Source of the DNA: JAZDOK01 sp043798715
Lineage (GTDB): Bacteria > Vulcanimicrobiota > JAZDOK01
Direction: 5' to 3'
Length of the DNA stretch: 41,006 bases
NCBI GenBank assembly: GCA_043798715.1
Contig: JAZDOK010000060.1
Span: 1-41,006, forward strand
The translations under genes were made by a program, and so were the position numbers. Within the stretch, counting starts at the first letter, position 1, and each line of letters opens with the position of its first letter. A model generated the notes under the pieces. The model worked only from the letters and a program-made list of their open reading frames with translations, had not been told where the DNA came from and did no database searches. Positions 30,213-38,056 of this stretch are shown piece after piece.

Positions 30213-32585
30213 TTATTGTCCGCTACTGGATCCAATATCAATTTCCGGCAGATATGAGGGCTCCTGGGCACGCAATGGTTCGGAATTTTCGCTCTCCAGC
30301 TCCATTTTGACAGGAGCGGCAGCGGTAACCTTGTTCCTCCCGCCGGCCTTTGAACGATAGAGGGCGGCGTCCGCCTGGGCGATCAAGTCCGATTTCGTCT
30401 TGGCGTCTTCCGGGAAGGCCGCCACCCCGATGCTCGCCGTTATCTTGATATTTTCCCTGTTGAAGCGGAGAGAAAAGGCGTGACGGATGCGTTCGGCGAT
30501 TTTAACGGCCTCCTCCTTACCGGTCTCGCGGAGCACCAGTGAAAATTCATCGCCGCCGTACCGGCAAACCAGGTCGCTTTCACGGGTGTAGCTTCTCAAG
30601 AGCGTTGATATATCAACCAGAAGCTTGTCTCCTTCAGGGTGGCCGAGGGCGTCATTATATTTCTTGAAATGATCCGTGTCGAGCATAAGAAGGGAGAGGT
30701 GCTTGGAATAGCGCTCGGCCCAGCGAATCTCCTCCACCAGGCGCTCCTGGAAGTACCGGTGGGCGTAAAGACCCGTGAGGCCGTCGGTGATGGCCAGGGT
30801 CGTCATTTTCTGGTATAACTCGGCGTTTCTTATGGCCATGGCGGCCGGGTAAGCCACGGTGGAGGCCAGCGCCAGATCCTCCGTGTGGTATGTCCCGGGA
30901 TCGGTCGTTCCTATGTAAAAAATTCCGAAGACTTCGTTCTCGGTGATAAGCGGGAGAATGATGGCCGAACGCTCATATTCCAGAACGGCTGGAAGGCGGG
31001 TGTCTCTCGTATCTTCCATCAGGAGCGGTTTCTGGTAGGCAGTGACCCAGCCCAGCAGGCCCTCGTCCCTGTTGAAGGTGATGTTCTTTATGTAATCGCC
31101 GTAGGGGCTGACGAACTGCCTGGGGATGAACTCTCCTTTTTCAAGAATGAAAACGATACAGCTCTGATAGGAAACAACTTTTCCTGTCATCTCCACGATG
31201 ATGCGCATCGTCTCCCCTATATTGAGGCTTTGGGCCAGGGCCTGGCCCAGTTCAAAAAGGGCCGAGAGCAGTCTCACTTTGTTGTCGAGCTCAAGATTCA
31301 TGTTCTGCTGAACCATGAGAGCGCGCTGCTGCGTTTCATAGAGCTGGGCGCTCTTGATGGCCGTGGCCGCCGCGTTGGCCAGAATGGTTACCAGATGAAG
31401 GTGATTCTGGTTATACGCCTGGGCCCGGGTGATGCCGACGTACATAAGCCCGATGATCTCGTTCTGAACAAAGAGAGGGACGCAAATAGCGCACCTTTCG
31501 TCCTTGAAGATCCGGTGCTCCGGGATGGAGACCATATCGGGGATCAGGACGGGCTTTCTTTCGCTCATGACCAGGCTGATCACGCTCTCCTCCAGTTGAA
31601 GGAGAGGTGACAGTTCCAGCAGTTCGCTGTATGGAGTGACATATCTGGCGGCGACCAGACGATCCTGATTAATAAGAAAGATGACGCAGCTCTGGTAGAC
31701 GACCAGCCTGCGCACCATGGATATGACGATTTCCATCGTGTTTTCCAGGCTGACGCTGGCGCCCAGGCTCTGGCCCATTTCATACAGGATGGAGAGCTCG
31801 TCCACTTTCTTATGCAGTTCATCGGAGACCTGTCTTCGTTCCGCCTTAAGTTCAACGGATTCATTCTGCAAGGCGTTCAACTGATTTTCGAGGTCCTGCT
31901 GATCGGCCAGTAAAATATCCCGGATTCCGTACTCAAGGGATGAACGGATGGCGAGCAGGGGCAGAATCATGATAAGCACATAGAAGATTCCCTGGGTGTA
32001 GAACATGGGAACCAATAAGGCCAGAGGAGACAGCGCAAAATTGAAGAGGCGCAGCCGGTTTTGCAGCTTTGACCAGGTTTTCTGATTTTCCTTGGAGAGA
32101 AGGCCAACCGCGGTGGTGCTGATAAGAAAATCGAAGAAGAAAAAAATTATTATCCCGAGAGCGACGGCCGCGACGTTCTGTACGCTCATGAATTTTGCCT
32201 CGCCGTTAAGGGCCTGGTAGGCCAGACCGGCGATCATGAAGTTCATGAGAAAGGCGAAATAGTCAACGGCCCTGGAAATGCGGTCATGCTTCCCGACAAA
32301 GAGTTGGCGCACGAGAGTGGCGGCCGCTACGATCAGGGTCCCGGCGGCCAGGCCGAACTGGATGACGGCTCCGAAATAAAGACAGAAGGTGACGTTTTCA
32401 AAGCCGAAGTAAGGGAGCTGAAGCGCTTTAACCTCGAAGAGCAATGCTATCAGTCCCACCAGCAATATGCCGGGGCCCATTTCCGGTGTCAGGTCGAAAT
32501 TTCGCAGGCAGAGGACCATAAGCCCGATCACCGTAATGATGATCATGGTTATGAACCTGCGGCTATGTCCGGAATTCTCTTCCAT
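30213..32585 (-). CDS. membrane GAF-GAF-GGDEF diguanylate cyclase
   Basis: This 790-aa protein should synthesise cyclic di-GMP. Residues about 10-225 contain several hydrophobic helices. A coiled coil (about 230-265: LENQLNALQNESVELKAERR) leads to two GAF sensor domains at about 275-420 and 450-595. The GGDEF domain at about 610-770 has YGGDEFSLVL in its active loop and RESD five residues upstream, which fits the RxxD inhibitory site for product feedback. The ATG directly follows the stop codon of the secreted protein at 32586, so the two are translationally coupled. Ligands of the GAF domains cannot be read from sequence. Confidence 0.93.
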   Translation of the reverse strand: MEENSGHSRRFITMIIITVIGLMVLCLRNFDLTPEMGPGILLVGLIALLFEVKALQLPYFGFENVTFCLYFGAVIQFGLAAGTLIVAAATLVRQLFVGKHDRISRAVDYFAFLMNFMIAGLAYQALNGEAKFMSVQNVAAVALGIIIFFFFDFLISTTAVGLLSKENQKTWSKLQNRLRLFNFALSPLALLVPMFYTQGIFYVLIMILPLLAIRSSLEYGIRDILLADQQDLENQLNALQNESVELKAERRQVSDELHKKVDELSILYEMGQSLGASVSLENTMEIVISMVRRLVVYQSCVIFLINQDRLVAARYVTPYSELLELSPLLQLEESVISLVMSERKPVLIPDMVSIPEHRIFKDERCAICVPLFVQNEIIGLMYVGITRAQAYNQNHLHLVTILANAAATAIKSAQLYETQQRALMVQQNMNLELDNKVRLLSALFELGQALAQSLNIGETMRIIVEMTGKVVSYQSCIVFILEKGEFIPRQFVSPYGDYIKNITFNRDEGLLGWVTAYQKPLLMEDTRDTRLPAVLEYERSAIILPLITENEVFGIFYIGTTDPGTYHTEDLALASTVAYPAAMAIRNAELYQKMTTLAITDGLTGLYAHRYFQERLVEEIRWAERYSKHLSLLMLDTDHFKKYNDALGHPEGDKLLVDISTLLRSYTRESDLVCRYGGDEFSLVLRETGKEEAVKIAERIRHAFSLRFNRENIKITASIGVAAFPEDAKTKSDLIAQADAALYRSKAGGRNKVTAAAPVKMELESENSEPLRAQEPSYLPEIDIGSSSGQ

Positions 32586-33752
32586 TCACTGACTCCGAAA
32601 GATCAGCCTGACGGGATAAAATGACGCCCCCTCCGGCATGGTTCTGATCGTTAAATCCTTTTCTTCTCCGGGCTGAAGGGGAATCCTTCTTAAAAGCACT
32701 TCCTTTCCGACTCTGGTGAATCCCACCGGGATGATTTCGTCGCCTATGAGAAAGGTGGCCGTGGCATGGCCGCCCCGGGGCTGAAAGAGAATCTGTATCT
32801 CAACGGCTTCAGGACCGGGGTTTTGAAGTTTCATTTGGATGTTATAAACACACCCATAGGCTCCGGCCAGGCTCTTCTGTGGCAGGTAATTCTGCAGGGA
32901 GAAGTCGCCGATGGTCAGGTATTTTTCCTTCTCAGCCGAGCGGAAAGCATCTCTCATGTAGAAATTGGCGATCGGATAAACTCCGGTGGCGTGCGGGTCC
33001 TTGGAATCGATGATTGATGGATAGGAGATGGATTGTTTTTCGTCATCCACGCTGAAAAGGTACATTCCTAGCGGAGGGCCGTCCAGAAGGTGGATCTGGT
33101 AAGTGCCGCTTACGACCTCTCCCGACGGAAGGGGAATGGAGGCCAGGTCAAGGCTGGAGTGAGCCTCCACGGTTAAAATTTCCCCCTCGTTCCCGGCGAA
33201 GCGGGAAAGAAATTCCAGGCTGTTCAGATGGCCTTCCTTCATGAAATCGCCGGAGGGCCCGCCGCATCCGCGAACAACGTGCAATCTGGCGGATGTCTCC
33301 CCGGGATTGTACAGCCGCAGAAGCAGAAAGCGGCCTGGACTTTCCGGGTGTCCCAGGTGATAGTACTGGAAGCGCACAGGCTGGTGGCGGATGAGACCTC
33401 CGCTGAAAAGAAGACCCCGTTCTTTGACTTTCTCCGGATAGTTGCTGAACATGAGGAAGGTGGGATCCAGGATGGGAAGATCATAATTTTCGATCGTGAC
33501 TGTTTTACCGACATCCGAGCCCGGTTGAGCGGGAAACTCGATATTGAGACGCTGGTTGACATCAAGAGGGCCGGGAACCGGCACCTGGATTCCCAGGCGC
33601 TCCTTAAGTACTTGCGCGACAAATTCGGCGCTCGCCGGACGGCCGGTAATCTGAATAATTGTCGGTGCTGCGGCCTCCTCGCAAAAGGCCGAAGAAAACC
33701 CCATCCAAATGGTGAGAAGGAGAACAGTCAGAACAGCAACCGCGTTTTTCAC
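32586..33752 (-). CDS. secreted protein of unknown function coupled to the cyclase
   Basis: This 388-aa protein has a signal peptide (VKNAVAVLTVLLLTIWMGFS, then SAFCEEA; cleavage likely near residue 24). It is not recognised. The mature part is beta-rich, with repeated hydrophobic/polar strands and phrases such as RFLLLRLYNPGETSARLHVV and YNIQMKLQNPGPEAVEIQIL that resemble beta-sandwich domains; a C-terminal RIPLQPGEEKDLTIRTMPEG fits the same fold. The GTG at 33752 is the only start consistent with a signal peptide. A TTGTGT-17-TAAAAT promoter ends 6 nt before it, so the mRNA may be leaderless. Direct joining to the cyclase suggests a periplasmic input, which is inference. Confidence 0.8.
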   Translation of the reverse strand: MKNAVAVLTVLLLTIWMGFSSAFCEEAAAPTIIQITGRPASAEFVAQVLKERLGIQVPVPGPLDVNQRLNIEFPAQPGSDVGKTVTIENYDLPILDPTFLMFSNYPEKVKERGLLFSGGLIRHQPVRFQYYHLGHPESPGRFLLLRLYNPGETSARLHVVRGCGGPSGDFMKEGHLNSLEFLSRFAGNEGEILTVEAHSSLDLASIPLPSGEVVSGTYQIHLLDGPPLGMYLFSVDDEKQSISYPSIIDSKDPHATGVYPIANFYMRDAFRSAEKEKYLTIGDFSLQNYLPQKSLAGAYGCVYNIQMKLQNPGPEAVEIQILFQPRGGHATATFLIGDEIIPVGFTRVGKEVLLRRIPLQPGEEKDLTIRTMPEGASFYPVRLIFRSQ

Positions 33753-33758
33753 TTCGTT

Positions 33759-33787
33759 ATTTTACCATACGCCGCCGGAGAACACAA
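33759..33787 (-). promoter_or_regulatory. promoter giving an apparently leaderless transcript
   Basis: On the minus strand TTGTGT (33787-33782) and TAAAAT (33764-33759) are 17 nt apart. Only 6 nt separate the -10 from the GTG at 33752, so transcription would begin at or near the start codon. Confidence 0.5.
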
Positions 33788-33835
33788 AGATTCTTCTTCC
33801 GGCACTTCACCAGCCATAAAGCTGTTGTTCAAAAG

Positions 33836-33913
33836 TCATAGTCTGCTGACCCAATAACTCGGATGGCGGTGCAGATGCATGGTGGCCAGGATTACGATCT
33901 CATCTGATACTTG
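33836..33913 (-). pseudogene. C-terminal fragment of a ParE/RelE-like toxin
   Basis: On the minus strand the frame ending at 33836 reads VSDEIVILATMHLHRHPSYW, then VSRL and a stop. This matches the end of ParE/RelE-type toxins (ADEIVVLAVMHxxRxPxYW). Only about the last 25 residues exist. The fragment overlaps the end of an antitoxin-like frame (33900-34148), which suggests a deletion that removed the rest of the toxin. Confidence 0.6.
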
Positions 33914-34148
33914 AACGAGCGTCACGCAGGACATCCGCTGCCGGGCGACTCGATACCTTCCCGCTTTTGTATTGCTGATAGCGCCTTTCGGCTTCTTCTA
34001 CCCAAAGACGCTCGTTCTCGGAATCATCGACTGCGTCCAGACTTGCAATGAGACGCTCGGCAAGAAGCGCCCTGTCCTGCAGTGGGAGCTTAAGCGCCTG
34101 GCAACGGGGAGGCCGAATTGCCTCATATAAAGCAAAAACAAGACCAAA
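33900..34148 (-). pseudogene. decayed addiction-module antitoxin (Unstab_antitox-like)
   Basis: The minus-strand frame ending TGA at 33902-33900 contains LPLQDRALLAERLIASLD, ENERLWVEEAERRYQQYKSG and RPAADVLRDARSSIR, the body and C-terminus of the addiction-module component family (PF09720). Upstream the frame is open to 34148 but has no start codon, and the N-terminus (YEAIRPPRCQALK) is scrambled, so the gene is probably inactive. The 34150-34296 stretch shows nothing else supportable. Confidence 0.6.
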
Positions 34149-34296
34149 TTAAGAACGGAAGGATAACTGGGCAAGATGTTTGAATTTCCCCTTTGGAGCG
34201 CCGTTCTGTCTGATAATTGATGGCCATCATGGCATCGAGGTCTTTTCTAATGCGCTTAACCGTGGTAATATTGTAAAGAGGGGGGGGAAGAGTGTA

Positions 34297-34580
34297 ATGC
34301 GAAAGATTTTCAAGGTCAGGCATTGCAGGGATATCGCTTGAAACTGGAATTTGACGACGGAGTGTCTGGGACAGTAGACCTCTCTGACTTGGTCGGAAAA
34401 GGCGTCTTCGCCCTGTGGAGCGATCATCGCGCATTCGAGCAGGTCAGGGTCGGCTCATCCGGCGAACTCGTATGGTCCGACAAGATTGATCTCTGCCCGG
34501 ACGCTCTCTACCTCAAGTTAACGGGAAAGAAGCCGGAAGATATCTTCCCTGCGTTGCGCCACGAGCCTTCCCATGCCTGA
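34297..34580 (+). CDS. DUF2442 family protein, possibly frameshifted at its start
   Basis: The body YRLKLEFDDGVSGTVDLSDL, then VGKGVFALWSDHRAFEQV is typical DUF2442. The expected N-terminus is MRKIFKVRxLQGYRL-like. ATG at 34297 encodes MRKIFKVR in one frame, and at about 34321 the reading must shift by one base to enter the 34323-34580 frame. So either one base is missing (real mutation or assembly error) or translation starts at TTG 34323, giving 85 aa. The protein is thought to act with DUF4160 as a toxin-antitoxin-like pair. It overlaps DUF4160 by 8 nt. Confidence 0.7.
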
Positions 34581-34833
34581 AATCAGCCGATTTTTCGGCA
34601 TCATTATCAAAATATTTTTCGACGACCACAACCCGCCGCACTTCCATGCGGAGTACAGCGGCGAGCTTGCTCTAATTGATATCCGCAACTTGTCCGTCTT
34701 CTCCGGTCGGTTGCCGCCTCGCGTAATAGGACTCGTGATCGAGTGGGCGACGCTCCATCAGCAGGAGCTCCTCGCCGACTGGGAGAGAGCGCGGGCACGG
34801 CAGGAACTGCAGAGTATCGCGCCATTGGAATAG
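34573..34833 (+). CDS. DUF4160 family protein
   Basis: This 86-aa protein shows the DUF4160 signature: MPEISRFFGIIIKIFFDDHN, then PPHFHAEYSGELALIDIRN and IEWATLHQQELLADWERAR. DUF4160 and DUF2442 genes are regularly adjacent, in either order, and the pair is treated as a putative toxin-antitoxin module without settled biochemistry. The His-rich PPHFHAEY motif may be catalytic. It overlaps the DUF2442 stop by 8 nt. Confidence 0.88.
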   Translation: MPEISRFFGIIIKIFFDDHNPPHFHAEYSGELALIDIRNLSVFSGRLPPRVIGLVIEWATLHQQELLADWERARARQELQSIAPLE

Positions 34834-34848
34834 GAGCGGCTAACAATA

Positions 34849-34872
34849 AAATAGGCGTTGTTGTCCCTATTT
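34849..34872. terminator. hairpin between convergent DUF4160 and DUF4127 genes
   Basis: AAATAGG (34849-34855) pairs with CCTATTT (34866-34872) around a 10-nt loop. On the minus strand TTATTGTTA follows the stem, giving a weak terminator for the leftward smc operon. Confidence 0.45.
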
Positions 34873-34887
34873 CCCCATGCTAAAATG

Positions 34888-36477
34888 TTATGTGCGCAAT
34901 TCAAAAAAGGGAGTTATATCAACTTCAAAGAGGCGGTTCCAGGGAAGCGACGCTTCGATGGACGTAAGTGGGCCGATGACGGCCTGGTGTTCCTTCCCCC
35001 CGAGGTTCATCCTCACGGTTTGGCCCTGGAAGTGTTCCTCGAAAAATTGTTTTCCACTCTCCCGGAGGCAGTCTCTCACCATGCCGGCGACCCAATCCGC
35101 CCCCTCTCCCAGGAAAAGGGGAGAGAGCCCGGCTGAGACGACGGCCTTTTTTATTTTTTCCCGGATGATTGACTGGTAGGCCCAGTCGTCGAGGAAGCGG
35201 GAGAAAAGGAAGGAAAGATGCGCTTCCTCCATCCTCCTCGCCTCATCAAGGGAGAGGTCTTCCGTCTTTAAGCTGTCTTTTCCGATGAAACGAAGGATGC
35301 TCTGGGCGATGGCCGTGCCGAGGGTGTTGGCGGCGGTATTCCAGGCGGCGAAGGAGGCGAGGAGATGGATTGGGACGGTCCGCCTGAGACGGATGACCAG
35401 GAGGCGGTCGGCCCCATTGGCATAGGCCGTGTCCGCCAGAGCGACCTCTCTCCCTTCAAGGATGGCGGAGACGATGGCGCTTATGAAACTCTCCAAGGCC
35501 CCATCGGCTTTCTCTTCCAGGGGTTGGAAAACGGCCTCTTCCTGCGCCCCATCAGGGGTATGCACGAAGAGGAGTATGTCCGCTTCCTTCATGCTTCCGG
35601 CCATTTTGGCCCCGGCCGCCTCGATTTGTTTTTCCAGGATGCGCTCCAGGGATTCATCCTCGTAGCGGGGGATGAGAGTACTGGTCTCGGGGCGGGAGTA
35701 GATGGGGAAGATCGCGGTAGTGACTTTTCGGGCCGAGCTTATGGCGCGCGCCAGGAGCAGAAGTCCCATCTCGTCCGTGCCTGGATGAAAAACAACCCTG
35801 CTCCCCAGCCTCTGAAAATCAACCAGCGCCTCCAGGATGCGGCGCTCGGCGATGCTAAGCCCCCCCGAGGGCACATCGTCGAGGCCGATCACCAGGTAAT
35901 CCAGAAAGCCGTCCTTCACCCAATAGATCATGCGCGTATTGAGGAGGTGGTTCCTCTCCCTGGTCATAAGGTAATCCTGGAGGTCCCCTTCCGGAATCCG
36001 GCGGGTTATATCACGCAGTTCGGCCATTTTTTCCGGGGAGTGCTCACGATTGACCGCCTCCTTGAGGAAGGAATATTTCTCTATTTTCCTGGCCAGCCCG
36101 TCTTCCCCGGGAGTGGTCGCCGTCGGGGCCGCCCGCATGAGAGACTGAAAGGCGTAGATTGAAGTTTTCGCACCCTGGGATCGAAAAGAGGGGAGCACTC
36201 CCAGATTTTCCAGCGCGTCCTCTATTTGGATTAGAGGCAGGCGGGAGGCGACGAGCCCCCCGTAGGCCAGCATGTCGAGGGAGACCACCAGCGTCGCATC
36301 CTCGCTGAAATTATTTTTGATCCAGAATCCGAGCTCCGGCGGACTTCCTGGAGTGAGGAAGCAGCCCAGTGCCTCGCGGGGAGGCATCAGGAGCTCCCAT
36401 CCGACGATATGGGCCAGTTCCCGGGGAAAATTAAGACAGCACGGGCGGTCATCCAGGGGGATAAAAAGGATCTTCAT
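34888..36477 (-). CDS. DUF4127 family protein
   Basis: This 529-aa protein belongs to DUF4127, whose function is unknown. Conserved acidic clusters are visible: MKILFIPLDDRPCCLNFPRE at the N-terminus, LVVSLDMLAYGGLVASRLPL, VIGLDDVPSGGLSIAERRIL, HPGTDEMGLLLLARAI, DTAYANGADRLLV and ASFAAWNTAANTLGTAIAQS. The many Asp, Asn and Gly-rich loops at strand ends suggest a metal- or sugar-binding enzyme. There is no signal peptide, so it is cytoplasmic. It overlaps the arrestin-like gene by 4 nt and is the last gene of the smc-headed operon. Confidence 0.88.
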   Translation of the reverse strand: MKILFIPLDDRPCCLNFPRELAHIVGWELLMPPREALGCFLTPGSPPELGFWIKNNFSEDATLVVSLDMLAYGGLVASRLPLIQIEDALENLGVLPSFRSQGAKTSIYAFQSLMRAAPTATTPGEDGLARKIEKYSFLKEAVNREHSPEKMAELRDITRRIPEGDLQDYLMTRERNHLLNTRMIYWVKDGFLDYLVIGLDDVPSGGLSIAERRILEALVDFQRLGSRVVFHPGTDEMGLLLLARAISSARKVTTAIFPIYSRPETSTLIPRYEDESLERILEKQIEAAGAKMAGSMKEADILLFVHTPDGAQEEAVFQPLEEKADGALESFISAIVSAILEGREVALADTAYANGADRLLVIRLRRTVPIHLLASFAAWNTAANTLGTAIAQSILRFIGKDSLKTEDLSLDEARRMEEAHLSFLFSRFLDDWAYQSIIREKIKKAVVSAGLSPLFLGEGADWVAGMVRDCLRESGKQFFEEHFQGQTVRMNLGGKEHQAVIGPLTSIEASLPWNRLFEVDITPFFELRT

Positions 36478-37355
36478 CGCCCGGATAGATCCTCAGGCTT
36501 GCGACGGACTTCAAAAGAGAGCGGAAGGGCGAGAACCTTGTCCCCGGGCATGAGAAGGCGCACGACAAATTGCCACTCGACTCTGAAGGAATTCCACCGG
36601 CCGGATAAAGGCGCCACTCTGGGGATGAAAAATTCAAAATTGCCCGCGGCTGAAGAACTGCCTTGTTTCCCAGGAGAGACCTCTTTTTCTTCACGCCATA
36701 TAACTTTGGCAAAATCACTGTCGCCAAGTCCGAAGGCAGTCGCTTTCACTTCGAATAAAATCTTTTCCGGCGGCTCTCCCGGAGAAAAATTAAGATCAAA
36801 ACTCCCCCGAATACTCTCTTCCAAAAAGATGCTCTTTCTCTCCAGGAAGAGCCCCAGGTGAACTTCCTCCTCTGAAAGCTCCGCCTCCGCGGGTGCTGCC
36901 GGGGCCGCCTCCGGGTAGCGCGGCAGAACCGTAAGATGCAGTTTACTGATCAGATCCCGGGACCATGGAATGTCGAGGCGCGCCAGAAGCAGGTAGCGGC
37001 ACTGCACGTCAGGCGAGGGAAATGAAGGAGGGGATTGATCCGGAAGAAGAAATGAAAAAGGAAATTCCCCGTAGATTTCCATAGGGTTGAACTCCCCTCC
37101 CCGCGTGCCGGCACGGCGATCGGGGCAGAACGTCTTATCGGCGGGGTGTAGAAAAGTCTGAATCTTGAGAAAGGGCGTCACCCAGGAATAGGTCAGACTT
37201 TCCGATCCGAGAACCTCTTCCCCGTGAAGGGTAAGAAGGACCTGACGGGACTTGCAGGGCCTCTTCGGGTCTCCATGGATTAAAAGATTCCCCTTGATCT
37301 CTTCACCCGGGTAGTAAACCTGTTTTTCAACTTCGATTTCCAGCGCCGTTTTCAT
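36474..37355 (-). CDS. arrestin-like beta-sandwich protein
   Basis: This 293-aa soluble protein looks like an arrestin/Spo0M-type two-lobed beta-sandwich. VEKQVYYPGEEIKGNLLIHG, then KSRQVLLTLHGEEVLG fits the N-lobe pattern (PGE.I.G.L.I...K....V.L.L.G.E). A second lobe begins near residue 155 (LGLFLERKSIFLEESIRGSF, then DLNFSPGEPP), and the middle segment YLLLARLDIPWSRDLISKLH is like the inter-lobe region. No membrane segment or signal is present. Such proteins are scaffolds or adaptors in other systems; function here is unknown. It overlaps both neighbours by 4 nt, so its amounts are tied to DUF4127 and the TIM-barrel protein. Confidence 0.65.
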   Translation of the reverse strand: MKTALEIEVEKQVYYPGEEIKGNLLIHGDPKRPCKSRQVLLTLHGEEVLGSESLTYSWVTPFLKIQTFLHPADKTFCPDRRAGTRGGEFNPMEIYGEFPFSFLLPDQSPPSFPSPDVQCRYLLLARLDIPWSRDLISKLHLTVLPRYPEAAPAAPAEAELSEEEVHLGLFLERKSIFLEESIRGSFDLNFSPGEPPEKILFEVKATAFGLGDSDFAKVIWREEKEVSPGKQGSSSAAGNFEFFIPRVAPLSGRWNSFRVEWQFVVRLLMPGDKVLALPLSFEVRRKPEDLSGR

Positions 37356-38056
37356 GAAATTATCCTCCCGGTGTCAAGGTTCGCGATCTCCTTCCTGAAA
37401 ACCGAAACCGCGGAAGAGAGGCTCTCTACGGAGCTTCCGGTAACAATCGCGCCGATGATGAGGCCGCAAACCCCCATCTTTCTCAGAAGACCCACATCGC
37501 GGGGGTCTATCTTTTTCTGGCTGGAAACCAGGGCCGGCACGGCCGTGGCAGCGGCACAAACCCGGCAGAGCGCCAGTTCCCGGGCCGACAGGGGCTGACC
37601 ATACTCCTCGCCTGGAACCACGGACATCTCCATCAACTCCATCCCCATTTCCTCGAGGCCGGCGATGATGCCGGGTGTCGCCTCCCTGTTGATGGCCACC
37701 ATCTTCCCGAGGGAGGGATGGCGAAAAAAGCCGGGGGGAAGGTACTGGTAAAAAACGTCCCAGAAATCAAACCCCGCTTCGGCCATCTCGCAGAGTTCCT
37801 CATATGAGGACTGGACTTCGGCGCCCGGGACGATGCCAACCGGGATCAAGACCGAGCTTAATATGGCCCTCAAGGCTTCGGCTTCTTCTTTCCAGGGACC
37901 GAAGAGGTTCCCGCTGGCCCGGTGATGCATGTTTATGTGCACCTTGAGTGCGTCGGCGCCCGCCTCCTGAGCCGCCCGGGCCAGGGCCGGATCGTTCCGG
38001 GGGAGGCTCACCACCAGGCTGAAATGCTCGCGGGCAATCTTTTTAAAGCGGCTCAT
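37352..38056 (-). CDS. putative TIM-barrel protein
   Basis: This 234-aa protein is not matched to a named family. Segments such as FSLVVSLPRNDPALARAAQE, AGADALKVHINMHHRASG, VLIPVGIVPGAEV, FDFWDVFYQYLPPGF, KMVAINREATPGIIAGLEEM, VPALVSSQKKIDPRDVGLLR and GVCGLIIGAIVTGSS follow the strand-helix rhythm of a (beta/alpha)8 barrel, with a Gly-rich phosphate-site-like loop at the end. It resembles NanE/PdxS-like barrels in style, which does not define a reaction. The ATG is directly at the smc stop codon and the stop overlaps the arrestin-like gene. Confidence 0.6.
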   Translation of the reverse strand: MSRFKKIAREHFSLVVSLPRNDPALARAAQEAGADALKVHINMHHRASGNLFGPWKEEAEALRAILSSVLIPVGIVPGAEVQSSYEELCEMAEAGFDFWDVFYQYLPPGFFRHPSLGKMVAINREATPGIIAGLEEMGMELMEMSVVPGEEYGQPLSARELALCRVCAAATAVPALVSSQKKIDPRDVGLLRKMGVCGLIIGAIVTGSSVESLSSAVSVFRKEIANLDTGRIIS

